From NCBI RefSeq assembly GCF_001426185.1, contig NZ_LMRP01000004.1, positions 320,405 through 384,404 on the forward strand: a stretch of 64,000 nt of DNA. Reading direction: 5' to 3'. A program made the translations under genes and the position numbers. Positions 10,133 through 18,044 of the stretch are shown here, piece by piece. Position 1 is the first letter of the stretch. Each line of letters begins with the position of its first letter. Under the pieces are notes generated by a model that was not told the DNA's origin, ran no database searches, and saw nothing but the letters and a program-made list of their open reading frames with translations. The DNA is from Rhodococcus sp. Leaf247. GTDB taxonomy: Bacteria > Actinomycetota > Actinomycetes > Mycobacteriales > Mycobacteriaceae.

Positions 10133-11319
10133 GATGACGCGCCCGACGTCGCCGGTACGTCGTCGTGGTCGTGCGCGTGCTGTGACCGGATGGTCTTGAT
10201 CGTGTCGATCAGCGCCTCGATGGTGATGGTGCCGACGTACTCGCCCTTGCTGCCGGTGACCGTCGCGGTCGCATTGCCCTCGGCGAGAAGCGCTTCGAGC
10301 GCGTCCTGCAGCGTCGACTGGGTCGAGACCAACTCACCCATGGGCACGCCGACATCGCGAAGGCTGCCGACGCCGGTGAGGTGGCGACGGTCGGTCCACC
10401 GGATGGGGCGCTTGCGAGCGTCGAGAATGAGACCCCATGCCTCCGGGTCGTTCCCGAGCGCGCGGTTCATCGTCTCGACCGGCTCGTCCTCGCCGAAGGC
10501 GGGAACGTCGCTCAGTTCGATGTCACGGACACGCATCAGCGTCAGCTGCTTGAGAGCGGCACCGGCGCCGACGAAGCCGGCGACGGTCTCGTCGGCCGGG
10601 TTGGCCAACACCGCTTCCGGGGTGTCGTACTGCAGGATGCGGGACTGATTGCCCAGGACGGCGATACGGTCACCGAGCTTGACCGCCTCGTCGAAGTCGT
10701 GGGTGACGAAGACGATGGTCTTGCCCAGTTCCGACTGCAGACGCATCAATTCGTCCTGCAGCAGACCGCGGGTGATCGGGTCGACGGCGCCGAAAGGCTC
10801 GTCCATCAACAGGACCGGGGGATCGGCCGCGAGAGCGCGAGCGACACCGACACGTTGCTGCTGGCCGCCGGAGAGCTGGCGCGGGTACCGGTCCCGGTAC
10901 TGGCCGGGATCGAGTCCGACCAGATCGAGCATCTCGTCGGTGCGGTCGGAGATCTTCCTCTTGTTCCAGCCGATGAGGCCGGGAACCATGCCGACGTTCT
11001 GCGCGATCGTCATGTGCGGGAAGAGACCGGCCTGCTGGATCGAGTAGCCGATGGTGCGCCGCAACTCGTTCGGGTCGATCGACAGAGCGTCCTTGCCGCC
11101 GATCGTGATGCGTCCCGACGTGGGCTCGATGAGGCGGTTGATCATCCGCATCGTGGTCGTCTTGCCGCAGCCCGACGGGCCGACCAGCACGACGACCTCG
11201 CCGGCCGGAATGGTCAGCGACACATGGTCGACGGCCGCGGCCTTCTGGTTGGGATAGGACTTGGTCACGTCCTCGAGGACGATCTCTGCTCCGGTGGTGG
11301 TGCGAGTCGTGTCAGTCAC
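10129..11319 (-). CDS. Osmoprotectant ABC transporter ATP-binding protein with CBS domains (ProV/OpuCA-like)
   Basis: Cytoplasmic ATPase of the importer, 396 residues. Walker A GPSGCGKT is at 47-54, followed by the Q-loop, the LSGGQQQRVG signature and Walker B LLMDEPFGAVDP. After about residue 260 a C-terminal region resembling tandem CBS domains appears (ending GSKGEYVGTITIEALIDTI). In OpuA-type transporters such domains respond to ionic strength or c-di-AMP, so similar control is plausible here but not shown. It overlaps both neighbouring permease genes (8 bases upstream, 4 downstream). Confidence 0.94.
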   Translation of the reverse strand: MTDTTRTTTGAEIVLEDVTKSYPNQKAAAVDHVSLTIPAGEVVVLVGPSGCGKTTTMRMINRLIEPTSGRITIGGKDALSIDPNELRRTIGYSIQQAGLFPHMTIAQNVGMVPGLIGWNKRKISDRTDEMLDLVGLDPGQYRDRYPRQLSGGQQQRVGVARALAADPPVLLMDEPFGAVDPITRGLLQDELMRLQSELGKTIVFVTHDFDEAVKLGDRIAVLGNQSRILQYDTPEAVLANPADETVAGFVGAGAALKQLTLMRVRDIELSDVPAFGEDEPVETMNRALGNDPEAWGLILDARKRPIRWTDRRHLTGVGSLRDVGVPMGELVSTQSTLQDALEALLAEGNATATVTGSKGEYVGTITIEALIDTIKTIRSQHAHDHDDVPATSGASS

Positions 11320-11962
11320 GGATACCCCTCGAGGTGGTCAGTTTGCCGATCAGGACGAAGATCCCGTCGAGGATCAACGCCAGGATGACGATCAGAACGG
11401 TGCCGGTGAGGGCCTGGGGAACTGCGGTAGGACTGCCGACGCGGGCCAGTCCGGAGAACAGAAGGTTGCCGAGGCCAGGGCCTTTGGCGTACGCCGCGAT
11501 GGCGAGAATGCCCATCGCCATCTGCGTACTGACGCGCATGCCGGTGAGGATCGACGGCCATGCGAGGGGAATCTCGATGCGTCGCAACACGGTGGCTCGG
11601 CTCATACCGATACCTCGTGCGGCGTCGCTGACCGCCGGGTTCACCGCGTCGAGTCCGACCACCGTGTTCCGGATGATCGGGAGCAGCGAGTAGAGCACCA
11701 GCGCGGTGACGGTGGGCTTGACGCCGAGGCCGAGAATGGGAATCAGCAGTCCCAACAGTGCGAACGACGGGATGGTGAGCACCGTGCTCGCGAGAGCGGT
11801 GGCGACGGCGGAGCCGGCGGGACTGCGGTAGACGAGAATTCCGATGGCCACACCTAGGATCGTCGCGATGACGACACACTGGACGACGGCGGAGACGTGG
11901 AGATAGGAATCGATCGCGAGCTGCCTTCGGCGGCCGACGATGAAGTCCCACAGAGCATCCAT
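11312..11962 (-). CDS. Osmoprotectant ABC transporter permease (ProW/OpuCD-like), first gene of operon
   Basis: A 216-residue integral membrane permease with about five to six transmembrane segments and the EAA loop AVSDAARGIGMSRATVLRRIEIPLAWP. ATG at 11962 (MDALWDFIVGRRRQLAIDSYLHVSAV) has an AAGGA ribosome-binding site about a dozen bases upstream; a longer in-frame start at 12016 adds 18 unlikely residues. It is the promoter-proximal gene, and the operon promoter should lie in 11963-12100. The cluster interrupts the glnE-glnA1 order of mycobacteria. Confidence 0.92.
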   Translation of the reverse strand: MDALWDFIVGRRRQLAIDSYLHVSAVVQCVVIATILGVAIGILVYRSPAGSAVATALASTVLTIPSFALLGLLIPILGLGVKPTVTALVLYSLLPIIRNTVVGLDAVNPAVSDAARGIGMSRATVLRRIEIPLAWPSILTGMRVSTQMAMGILAIAAYAKGPGLGNLLFSGLARVGSPTAVPQALTGTVLIVILALILDGIFVLIGKLTTSRGIRD

Positions 11963-12704
11963 CAGGTGCAGATCCTTCGTTCGGCAACAGGAAAGACGCG
12001 ACTGTGGTGGTGCCACGACGTCCGGCGGCCGGGTGGATCGTCACCCAGTACGCACTAGACCTTTAAGATTACCCTGTACGCCCAGATCCAAACCTCCAAA
12101 GGCACGTCCGACACCGAACGGAAGCTTGAAGGGGGCCGAGCGCTTATCTGATGCATCCTGCGCGGCGTTCAATGGCGCGGCCCAGGGCTAGGCCGTGCTT
12201 TTCGGGGGAGGCGAGGGACTCGAAAGTAGCGCGACGACTTGTTGTGCCCGATCCAAGGCGCAAGGTGCTAGGAGTCCGGTTCTTCCACCACTGGGTAGAC
12301 GCAGCGGGGACGGAACCGCTCGGTGTCGACGGTCGGCACGGCGGATCTGACGTTCGTCAAGCACGCCGTAGCGAACCAGACAGTCTCCCTCGGCGGTTGA
12401 ACGCAAAGCCTCACAAGCTCTTCTTATTATGGACGGTCTGTTGATTTAGTACGTACGGCCGTTAAAAGATGTCGATGCTGGACGAAATGAGAAGCAAGTT
12501 GTAGTTCAGCGTTGTCTGGACCCAGTCAGGGATAGGGTGCATGCACAGGCTGTCGACCACAACGACGAGCGCGGCTGGATCGGCGGTGAAATTTGGGGCG
12601 GTATTGTTGTCAACGCACGTTTCTACGGGTAACAGCAATAAGCACACCCTATCTGCAATCTTACTTCGTCGTGACTGACATTCTAAGTGGCTGCTGGAGG
12701 AACA
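11963..12704. other. Intergenic region upstream of the defence pair
   Basis: About 740 bases with no recognisable gene. The first part holds the opu operon promoter region. From about 12060 the composition drifts from the GC-rich host pattern, and by 12400-12700 it is clearly AT-richer. The TTGTCA near 12615 followed 17 bases later by TAACAG is a possible promoter for the ATPase gene. Small open frames (12151-12444 plus, 12188-12406 minus) show no recognisable family and no good ribosome-binding site. I saw no tRNA and no convincing att repeat. Confidence 0.5.
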
Positions 12705-14249
12705 ATGAGGATCGAAGTACAGGAAAACCGTCAATGGCCGGCTGTCAAGAATCCGAAGTCGCTTGTTCTCGTACCAGATTCCTGGAATGACCATCATTAC
12801 ATCACACTCTATGACCTGTGGTGGCGTGACGGCCAGAATGAAATAATAAAAGTTGGTCAAATTAAAGTCGGGCGTGCCAACTTAGCGATTGGACGAAGGC
12901 CGTTTCCGGCGGGCGTATACGCTAAAGCTTTGCCGGAGGATTGCTTCTCGCTGGGACAAGGCGAGGAGTTTTACACCAGCCTTAGGGAAATTATGGGTGA
13001 CGCGAGGGAGGAGGCATTGATAAGTCTCCGCGATATTGCTTACGATCCAGCCCTGTTGCAGGCGGCCACAGAACATGACGTGACAACTACCTCCTTGCTT
13101 CGCTCCTATAGTTTACGCTCCGTGCGCACGCAATTTCACCGAATTGCCAAAGGTGGCAAAACGTTAAAACGGTTCCACTTCGCCTATCGGTATGCGCCAC
13201 GTCCTGAGCCATATCCTGCGCCCACGCTTGAGTTTGAGGTAGAACCCGAATCAAACCCCCCCACTAATGTGCACGTCATTATCGGAAGAAACGGTTCCGG
13301 AAAGACGACCCTTTTGGGTAACATAGTGAAATCGCTAACCGCTCCGCAACGCGTGCACGGGATATTTTTTGACCGAGGGGATCGCAGCGAGCAACTGTTT
13401 GTGAATTTGGTGTCGGTCGCTTGGAGCGCCTTTGACCCTTTTGACCCCCCGGCGGTCGACGATGACACCTCCCCGAACGTCTTCTATCACTATGTCGGCT
13501 TGAAAAAGTCCGCATCAGAAGAGGCCAACCGTGGTCCGTTCAATGCGGAGGATCTAGGAGACCAGTTCACACAGTCGCTTAAGGAGGTGGGGGCTGCGGG
13601 GCGCGGGGGTCGATGGCTGTCTGCGGTCGCTCTGCTGGAAAACGATCCTAACTTCGCGGAATATTCCGTCTCAGAGGCGCTGGTCCCGCCTGGCTCTGAG
13701 CGGGAAACTGATATTTTGCGACATGAGGTGGACCGAACGTTCGCATTTGCGCTTTTCGGCAAGATGAGCTCCGGCCACAGGATTGTCTTGCTCACGGTGA
13801 CCAAACTTGTCGAGCTCGTAGCGGAGAGAACTCTTGTCCTGATAGATGAGCCCGAATCCCACCTTCACCCCCCTCTGCTATCTGCCTTTGTCCGTGTGCT
13901 TTCTGAGCTACTCACAGAACGTAATGGGGTAGCAGTCGTGGCGACCCATTCACCGGTTTTGTTGCAGGAAGTGCCTCGCTCTTGTGTTTCAGTACTTCGT
14001 CGGAATGGTGATTTCTTGACTGTCGAAAGACCTGAAGAAGAGACTTTTGCCGAAGGCATCGGCGTTCTGACTCACTTGGTATTTGATCTTGAGGTCAGTG
14101 GTTCCGGGTTTCATCGGGAGATAGCTAGACAGGTGGCGGAACGCCACACATACGACGAGGTAATCGCCGCTTTCGACGGCCAGCTTGGTGGCGAGGGTCG
14201 GGCTTTGGTTCGGGTGATGCTGAACTCTCGTGCCAGGGAGCAACGTTGA
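12705..14249 (+). CDS. AAA/SMC-like ATPase of a Septu-type (PtuA-like) defence pair
   Basis: A 514-residue ATPase. Residues 1-190 form an uncharacterised N-terminal region (VPDSWNDHHYITLYDLWW, LPEDCFSLGQGEEFY, ISLRDIAYDP, TTTSLLRSYSLRSVRTQFHR), followed by Walker A GRNGSGKTT (194-202), SSGHR at 355-359 in the place of the ABC signature, Walker B LVLIDEPESHLHPP (377-390) and a switch histidine in ATHSP. This is the OLD/RecF-like ATPase layout of PtuA and retron-associated ATPases. ATG at 12705 has GGAGG five bases upstream. The next gene, an HNH nuclease, overlaps by three bases. Codon use (TTA, ATA, AAA) is unlike the neighbours, which points to transfer. The anti-phage role is inferred from the pairing. 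Confidence 0.82.
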   Translation: MRIEVQENRQWPAVKNPKSLVLVPDSWNDHHYITLYDLWWRDGQNEIIKVGQIKVGRANLAIGRRPFPAGVYAKALPEDCFSLGQGEEFYTSLREIMGDAREEALISLRDIAYDPALLQAATEHDVTTTSLLRSYSLRSVRTQFHRIAKGGKTLKRFHFAYRYAPRPEPYPAPTLEFEVEPESNPPTNVHVIIGRNGSGKTTLLGNIVKSLTAPQRVHGIFFDRGDRSEQLFVNLVSVAWSAFDPFDPPAVDDDTSPNVFYHYVGLKKSASEEANRGPFNAEDLGDQFTQSLKEVGAAGRGGRWLSAVALLENDPNFAEYSVSEALVPPGSERETDILRHEVDRTFAFALFGKMSSGHRIVLLTVTKLVELVAERTLVLIDEPESHLHPPLLSAFVRVLSELLTERNGVAVVATHSPVLLQEVPRSCVSVLRRNGDFLTVERPEEETFAEGIGVLTHLVFDLEVSGSGFHREIARQVAERHTYDEVIAAFDGQLGGEGRALVRVMLNSRAREQR

Positions 14250-15094
14250 TCCGACCACTCCCTCGTCCGACTTTAGATACGGGTCAGGCGGTTTCTGAAT
14301 GCATCGCCGGTTCTCGGAATTTGGCCCTAAGCACTAAAGTGCGGGCGGCATTGCCTACTTTTAAATCTGCAGAGAGCGCCTTCGTGGCGGCTAGCTCCTC
14401 TCAATCGATTCATTCTTTGGAGTCAAAAGAGTTTGGGCTCACGGGTGAGAGTGGTACCGACCTGGCGCATGAGCTTTATACGCTCGGCATGGACCGCACG
14501 GCGGGCAAGGTAGTGTACGAGGCAATCCTTCATGCTCCTGCGCACGGGAAATGCCCCCTGTGTGGTGTCGGGAGGGCCAAGACGCTAGATCATCACCTAC
14601 CAAAGACCAAGTTCTCCCTGCTTTGCGTTACTCCGCTCAATCTCGTCCCGGCCTGTCGCGACTGCAACTCCGCGAAGCTCGCGGGTGTACCAGCGACCGC
14701 CGGGAGTCAGACACTAAACCCATACTTCGACCAGGTTCCTCCTGGGCAGTGGCTTTTTGCGAAGGTCTGTGCGGGGAGGCCGCCTGTGTTGGAGTACAAG
14801 ATCGAGCCACCAGCAAGCTGGAACGAACTAATGGCGGAGCGCCTCCGTCACCACGCGAAAACCTTCGGCTTGCTGGAGCGATTCGGAGAAGAAATGACTG
14901 CGCACGTCCCGGATCAACGTCTCCGGCTTAGAGATCTCCTGAATAGCGGTGATCAATTTGAGGTGGCGCAATATTTATCGGAGGAAGCGGCTTCGAAGTT
15001 GGCGAACAACCAGAATGGATTTCTCGGTGTCGGCTACCAGGCGCTGGCGGCCGATCAATGGTTTTGCGGAGGAGGATTTAGTCACTTCTTCTGA
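14246..15094 (+). CDS. HNH endonuclease of a Septu-type (PtuB-like) defence pair
   Basis: A 282-residue protein with a zinc-bracketed HNH nuclease motif: CPLC (Cys103, Cys106), TLDHHLPK (Asp115-His117), then NLVPACRDCN (Cys137, Cys140, Asn141). About 100 residues precede the motif and about 140 follow it. The start is a TTG overlapping the ATPase stop (TTGA), with GGGAG upstream, so the two proteins are made together. The ATPase-then-HNH order, with no methylase or specificity subunit, is the Septu PtuA-PtuB arrangement; in that family the ATPase is thought to control nuclease activity on phage or host nucleic acid. Other ATPase-HNH systems cannot be excluded. AT-rich codon use continues through this gene. 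Confidence 0.82.
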   Translation: MIRPLPRPTLDTGQAVSECIAGSRNLALSTKVRAALPTFKSAESAFVAASSSQSIHSLESKEFGLTGESGTDLAHELYTLGMDRTAGKVVYEAILHAPAHGKCPLCGVGRAKTLDHHLPKTKFSLLCVTPLNLVPACRDCNSAKLAGVPATAGSQTLNPYFDQVPPGQWLFAKVCAGRPPVLEYKIEPPASWNELMAERLRHHAKTFGLLERFGEEMTAHVPDQRLRLRDLLNSGDQFEVAQYLSEEAASKLANNQNGFLGVGYQALAADQWFCGGGFSHFF

Positions 15095-15754
15095 CGCCCT
15101 CTATTAACTGGCTTGTCACACCACTAACGGGTTTGAACCTATCCGGCTTGCTCGTTATCGGTCGCGCTCAGGCATACGCATGCTTGGATGGGTCGATAGG
15201 CGACGCACTTAACGCTGTTCGGAACTGGGTAACCGGCTCTTGCCGCGGGATTCCCGTTGGTCTGAGGAGACCTGAATATCGAATCCCGGCCCGTTACTCC
15301 CTTACGATCGTAACCCTGTCGGTTGGCCTGCTGACGCCGCCCTGACGGCCCGCAAGGAACGCATCATCGAGCGACGCGCCGTCCTGTCGTATCGTGGTCG
15401 ACTGGTCGATAGTGCAGCTGGTGAGTGCATCATTGGAGGGAAGTCAGAAGGGTCGGGTTGGCGCGCCGATTCCGGACCGGTGGGCTGCCGTGTTTATCCG
15501 TGGTCGTCGGTCAGTTCGTGGTGGTACGACTTCACAGCAACGTACTGATTGAGCAGTCGAGCGCTTTCATAATTGTCTTCAGCAAGTCCGACTCGCATCG
15601 GGCTGCAAATTAACGGCAAGCTTGAGAATTCTGTGTTGAGACCTCCGCCATTTCCCTCGTGACTATTGCCACTGGATGACGTCGGCCGCCGACTCAAAGC
15701 TGGGGTCGCCGCATCACCCGCCAGAGCAGGTCGAGCATCGGGCGGGCACCTCGC
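15095..15754. other. Non-coding flank downstream of the defence pair
   Basis: About 660 bases without a supported gene. Composition changes from AT-richer near 15100 to host-like by about 15650. Open frames at 15133-15345 and 15425-15613 lack recognisable domains and good start sites. One plus-strand frame stays open without a start codon from about 15272 to 15546 and could be a decayed gene fragment, but I cannot identify it. A short stem (ACCCGCC / GGCGGGC) sits near 15717-15748. Confidence 0.4.
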
Positions 15755-15823
15755 CTGACACAGACGAGTCCACCCGTGCTGCGATGGATGCTGAGATCGC
15801 GGCACGGGTGGACTCGTTGTCAG
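15755..15823. repeat. Long inverted repeat downstream of glnA1, possible terminator
   Basis: Arms of about 28 bases: CTGACACAGACGAGTCCACC... on the left and ...GGTGGACTCGTTGTCAG on the right, pairing with one three-base bulge around a loop of roughly 12 bases. It lies 73 bases beyond the glnA1 stop (minus strand) and at the host-like edge of the island. It may terminate glnA1 transcription or mark a former insertion end. No T-run follows on either strand. Confidence 0.55.
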
Positions 15824-15895
15824 CTATTCGGGACTGACTGCGGACCAGCGATGGCTACTGGGAGCAACTCTCCCTGGTCAACGGGTGGATGCGAC

Positions 15896-17332
15896 TCAGC
15901 AGTCGTAGTAAAGCTGGAACTCGTACGGATGCGGACGCAGGTTCACGGGCGCGATCTCGTTCTCACGCTTGAGCGAGATCCAGGTCTCGATCAGGTCGGT
16001 GGTGAAGACGCCACCGGCGGTGAGGTACTCGTGGTCGGCCTCGAGGCGGTCGATCACGGCAGGCAGCGAGGTAGGTGCCTGCGGGATGTTCTTCGCTTCC
16101 TCCGGCGGGAGCTCGTAGAGGTCCTTGTCGACGGGAGCGAGCGGCTCGATCTTGTTCTTGATGCCGTCCAGGCCGGCCATCATCTGCGCGGCGAACGACA
16201 GGTACGGGTTACCGGACGCGTCGGGTGCGCGGAACTCGAGGCGCTTGGCCTTCGGGTTGTTGCCCGTGGTGGGGATACGGACGGCGGCGGAACGGTTACG
16301 GCCCGAGTACACCAGGTTGATGGGCGCCTCGTAGCCCGGCACCAGGCGGTGGTACGAGTTGATGGTCGGGTTCGTGAACGCCAGCAGCGACGGCGCGTGG
16401 TGCAGGATGCCGCCGATGTAGTGACGTGCGAGGTCCGACAGACCCGCGTAGCCCTTCTCGTCGTAGAAGAGCGGCTTGCCGTCCTTCCACAGCGACTGGT
16501 GCACGTGCATGCCCGAGCCGTTGTCACCGAAGAGCGGCTTCGGCATGAAGGTGGCGGACTTGCCGTGCTGCCAGCAGGTGTTCTTGACGATGTACTTGAA
16601 CAGCTGCAGGTCGTCGGCCGCGCGCAGCATGGTGTTGAACTTGTAGTTGATCTCCTGCTGGCCGCCGGTGCCGACCTCGTGGTGTCCACGCTCGAGCTCG
16701 AAGCCCGCGTTCTGCAGGTTGGTGGAGATGGCGTCGCGGATGTCGACGTAGTGGTCGTACGGCGCGACGGGGAAGTAGCCACCCTTGGGGCGGACCTTGT
16801 AGCCGAGGTTCGGCGAGCCGTCGGCCTCGGTCTCGGCGCCGGTGTTCCAGGCGCCGGAGCTCGAGTCGAGCTCGTAGAACGCGCCGTTCATCTGCGAGTC
16901 GTAGCGGACCGAGTCGAAGATGTAGAACTCGGCCTCGGGGCCGAAGAACGCGGTGTCGGCGATGCCGGTGCTGGCCAAGTACTCCTCGGCCTTGCGGGCG
17001 ACGTTGCGGGGATCGCGGCTGTAGGACTCACGCGTGTACGGATCGTGGACGAAAAAGTCCATGTTCAGCGTCTTGGCGTGGCGGAACGGGTCGACCTGAG
17101 CGGTGCCGTAGTCGGGCAGCAGCATCATGTCCGACTCGTGGATCGACTGGAAGCCGCGCACGGACGAACCGTCGAATGCCAGACCGTCTTCGAGGGTGTC
17201 CTTTGTGAACGCCTTCGCCGCGATCGAGAAGTGCTGCTGGATACCCGGGAGATCGGTGAAGCGGATGTCGACGTACTCGATGTTCTCGTCCGCGATGTAC
17301 TTGATGACCTCTTCGGCCGTGGTGAAATCCAC
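15896..17332 (-). CDS. glnA1: Glutamine synthetase type I, main enzyme
   Basis: ATP-dependent synthesis of glutamine from glutamate and ammonia, a cytoplasmic dodecamer. It has 478 residues, the length of the M. tuberculosis enzyme. Motifs: [17 protein letters not shown], the ATP-binding [31 protein letters not shown], and [12 protein letters not shown], in which Tyr406 is the expected adenylylation site for GlnE. GTG at 17332 ([13 protein letters not shown]) is preceded by AAGGAG seven bases away; the upstream in-frame extension is not conserved. A GlnR-like operator lies about 100-130 bases upstream, so nitrogen control at both transcription and protein level is likely. Confidence 0.97.
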   Translation of the reverse strand: MDFTTAEEVIKYIADENIEYVDIRFTDLPGIQQHFSIAAKAFTKDTLEDGLAFDGSSVRGFQSIHESDMMLLPDYGTAQVDPFRHAKTLNMDFFVHDPYTRESYSRDPRNVARKAEEYLASTGIADTAFFGPEAEFYIFDSVRYDSQMNGAFYELDSSSGAWNTGAETEADGSPNLGYKVRPKGGYFPVAPYDHYVDIRDAISTNLQNAGFELERGHHEVGTGGQQEINYKFNTMLRAADDLQLFKYIVKNTCWQHGKSATFMPKPLFGDNGSGMHVHQSLWKDGKPLFYDEKGYAGLSDLARHYIGGILHHAPSLLAFTNPTINSYHRLVPGYEAPINLVYSGRNRSAAVRIPTTGNNPKAKRLEFRAPDASGNPYLSFAAQMMAGLDGIKNKIEPLAPVDKDLYELPPEEAKNIPQAPTSLPAVIDRLEADHEYLTAGGVFTTDLIETWISLKRENEIAPVNLRPHPYEFQLYYDC

Positions 17333-17427
17333 GCTTGAACTCCTTCTTGTCGTGTGCTGGTCCGCGACTTCTCTGGGAACGACGGTCGAGTGCGGCAGCG
17401 GCGCCCCGCCGACGGTAGGGAAGCGGT

Positions 17428-17465
17428 GTTGCCTCACCGTCGCGTTCGTGTTTCGTCGGTGTTAC
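17428..17465 (-). promoter_or_regulatory. Putative GlnR operator of glnA1
   Basis: Read on the minus strand, four five-base boxes are spaced by exactly six bases: GTAAC, GAAAC, GCGAC, GCAAC. This fits the actinobacterial GlnR arrangement gTnAC-n6-GaAAC repeated twice; the first two boxes match fully and the last two have one mismatch each. It ends about 96 bases before the glnA1 start codon, a normal distance for an activator or repressor site. GlnR itself is not in this window. Confidence 0.7.
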
Positions 17466-17570
17466 GCGTCCCGTCGTCGCAGCTGGTGACCGGTGGAGAA
17501 TCCCCTCGTCACGGGACGCCACCTATCCTGGAGGAATGGGTACAGACTTTCACGCGTATGGAGATCCTTC

Positions 17571-18044
17571 ATGGCACGGATGACCGGATCCTGGCTCTCG
17601 GGCCCCACGGCCGCGCTGCCGGACGGTGACCACGACAAGCAGGCCTACCAGGGTGAATACCTCGGACTCCCGAAGGCGGGGCCCGGTTCGCTGGCGCCGA
17701 CCCCGCGCCGGGTCGCGGCGTTGGCCATCGACTGGTTGATGTCGATGGGCGTGTCCGCCCTGTTCCTCGGCGGCGGCCTCGAAGGCGGTTACCTGTCGAC
17801 GGTGACCCTGGGCGTCTGGTTCCTGCTCGGCCTGGTGTCGGTGAGCCTGTTCTCGTTCACGCCCGGCCAGTTGTGCATGGGCCTTCAGGTCGCGCGTATC
17901 GACGCACCCGGGCGCGTCGGCTTCGTCCGCGCCCTGGTGCGTCAGGTACTGATCGCCGTGGTGGTTCCGGCCGTGGTCACCGATATCGACAGTCGTGGCA
18001 TGCACGACCGCGCGACCGGAACGGCCCTGCTCCGCTCGCGTTAG
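17571..18044 (+). CDS. RDD-family membrane protein
   Basis: A 157-residue protein with an RDD domain: the motif PTPRRVAALAIDWLMSMG begins the first helix, followed by two more hydrophobic segments (LSTVTLGVWFLLGLVSVSLFSF and VRALVRQVLIAVVVPAVV) and the closing DRATGTALL-type end. RDD proteins are of uncertain function, some linked to ion or compatible-solute exchange. ATG at 17571 has GGAG a few bases upstream. It is divergent from glnA1 and convergent with, and overlapping by four bases, the DUF4191 gene, as in mycobacteria (Rv2219A). Confidence 0.85.
   Translation: MARMTGSWLSGPTAALPDGDHDKQAYQGEYLGLPKAGPGSLAPTPRRVAALAIDWLMSMGVSALFLGGGLEGGYLSTVTLGVWFLLGLVSVSLFSFTPGQLCMGLQVARIDAPGRVGFVRALVRQVLIAVVVPAVVTDIDSRGMHDRATGTALLRSR

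Noticed and set aside
12151..12444. 97-residue frame upstream of the defence pair as a third system component
   Set aside because: No recognisable domain, no ribosome-binding site and arginine-rich shadow-like composition.
15190..15310. Possible tRNA near the island because of a TCGAATCCC stretch
   Set aside because: The T-arm stem does not pair properly and no acceptor or anticodon stem could be drawn.
15133..15613. Two small plus-strand frames downstream of the HNH gene
   Set aside because: No domain, poor start contexts and a mixed composition; treated as non-coding.
15896..17338. 520-residue plus-strand frame opposite glnA1
   Set aside because: Antisense shadow; the opposite strand encodes a complete glutamine synthetase.
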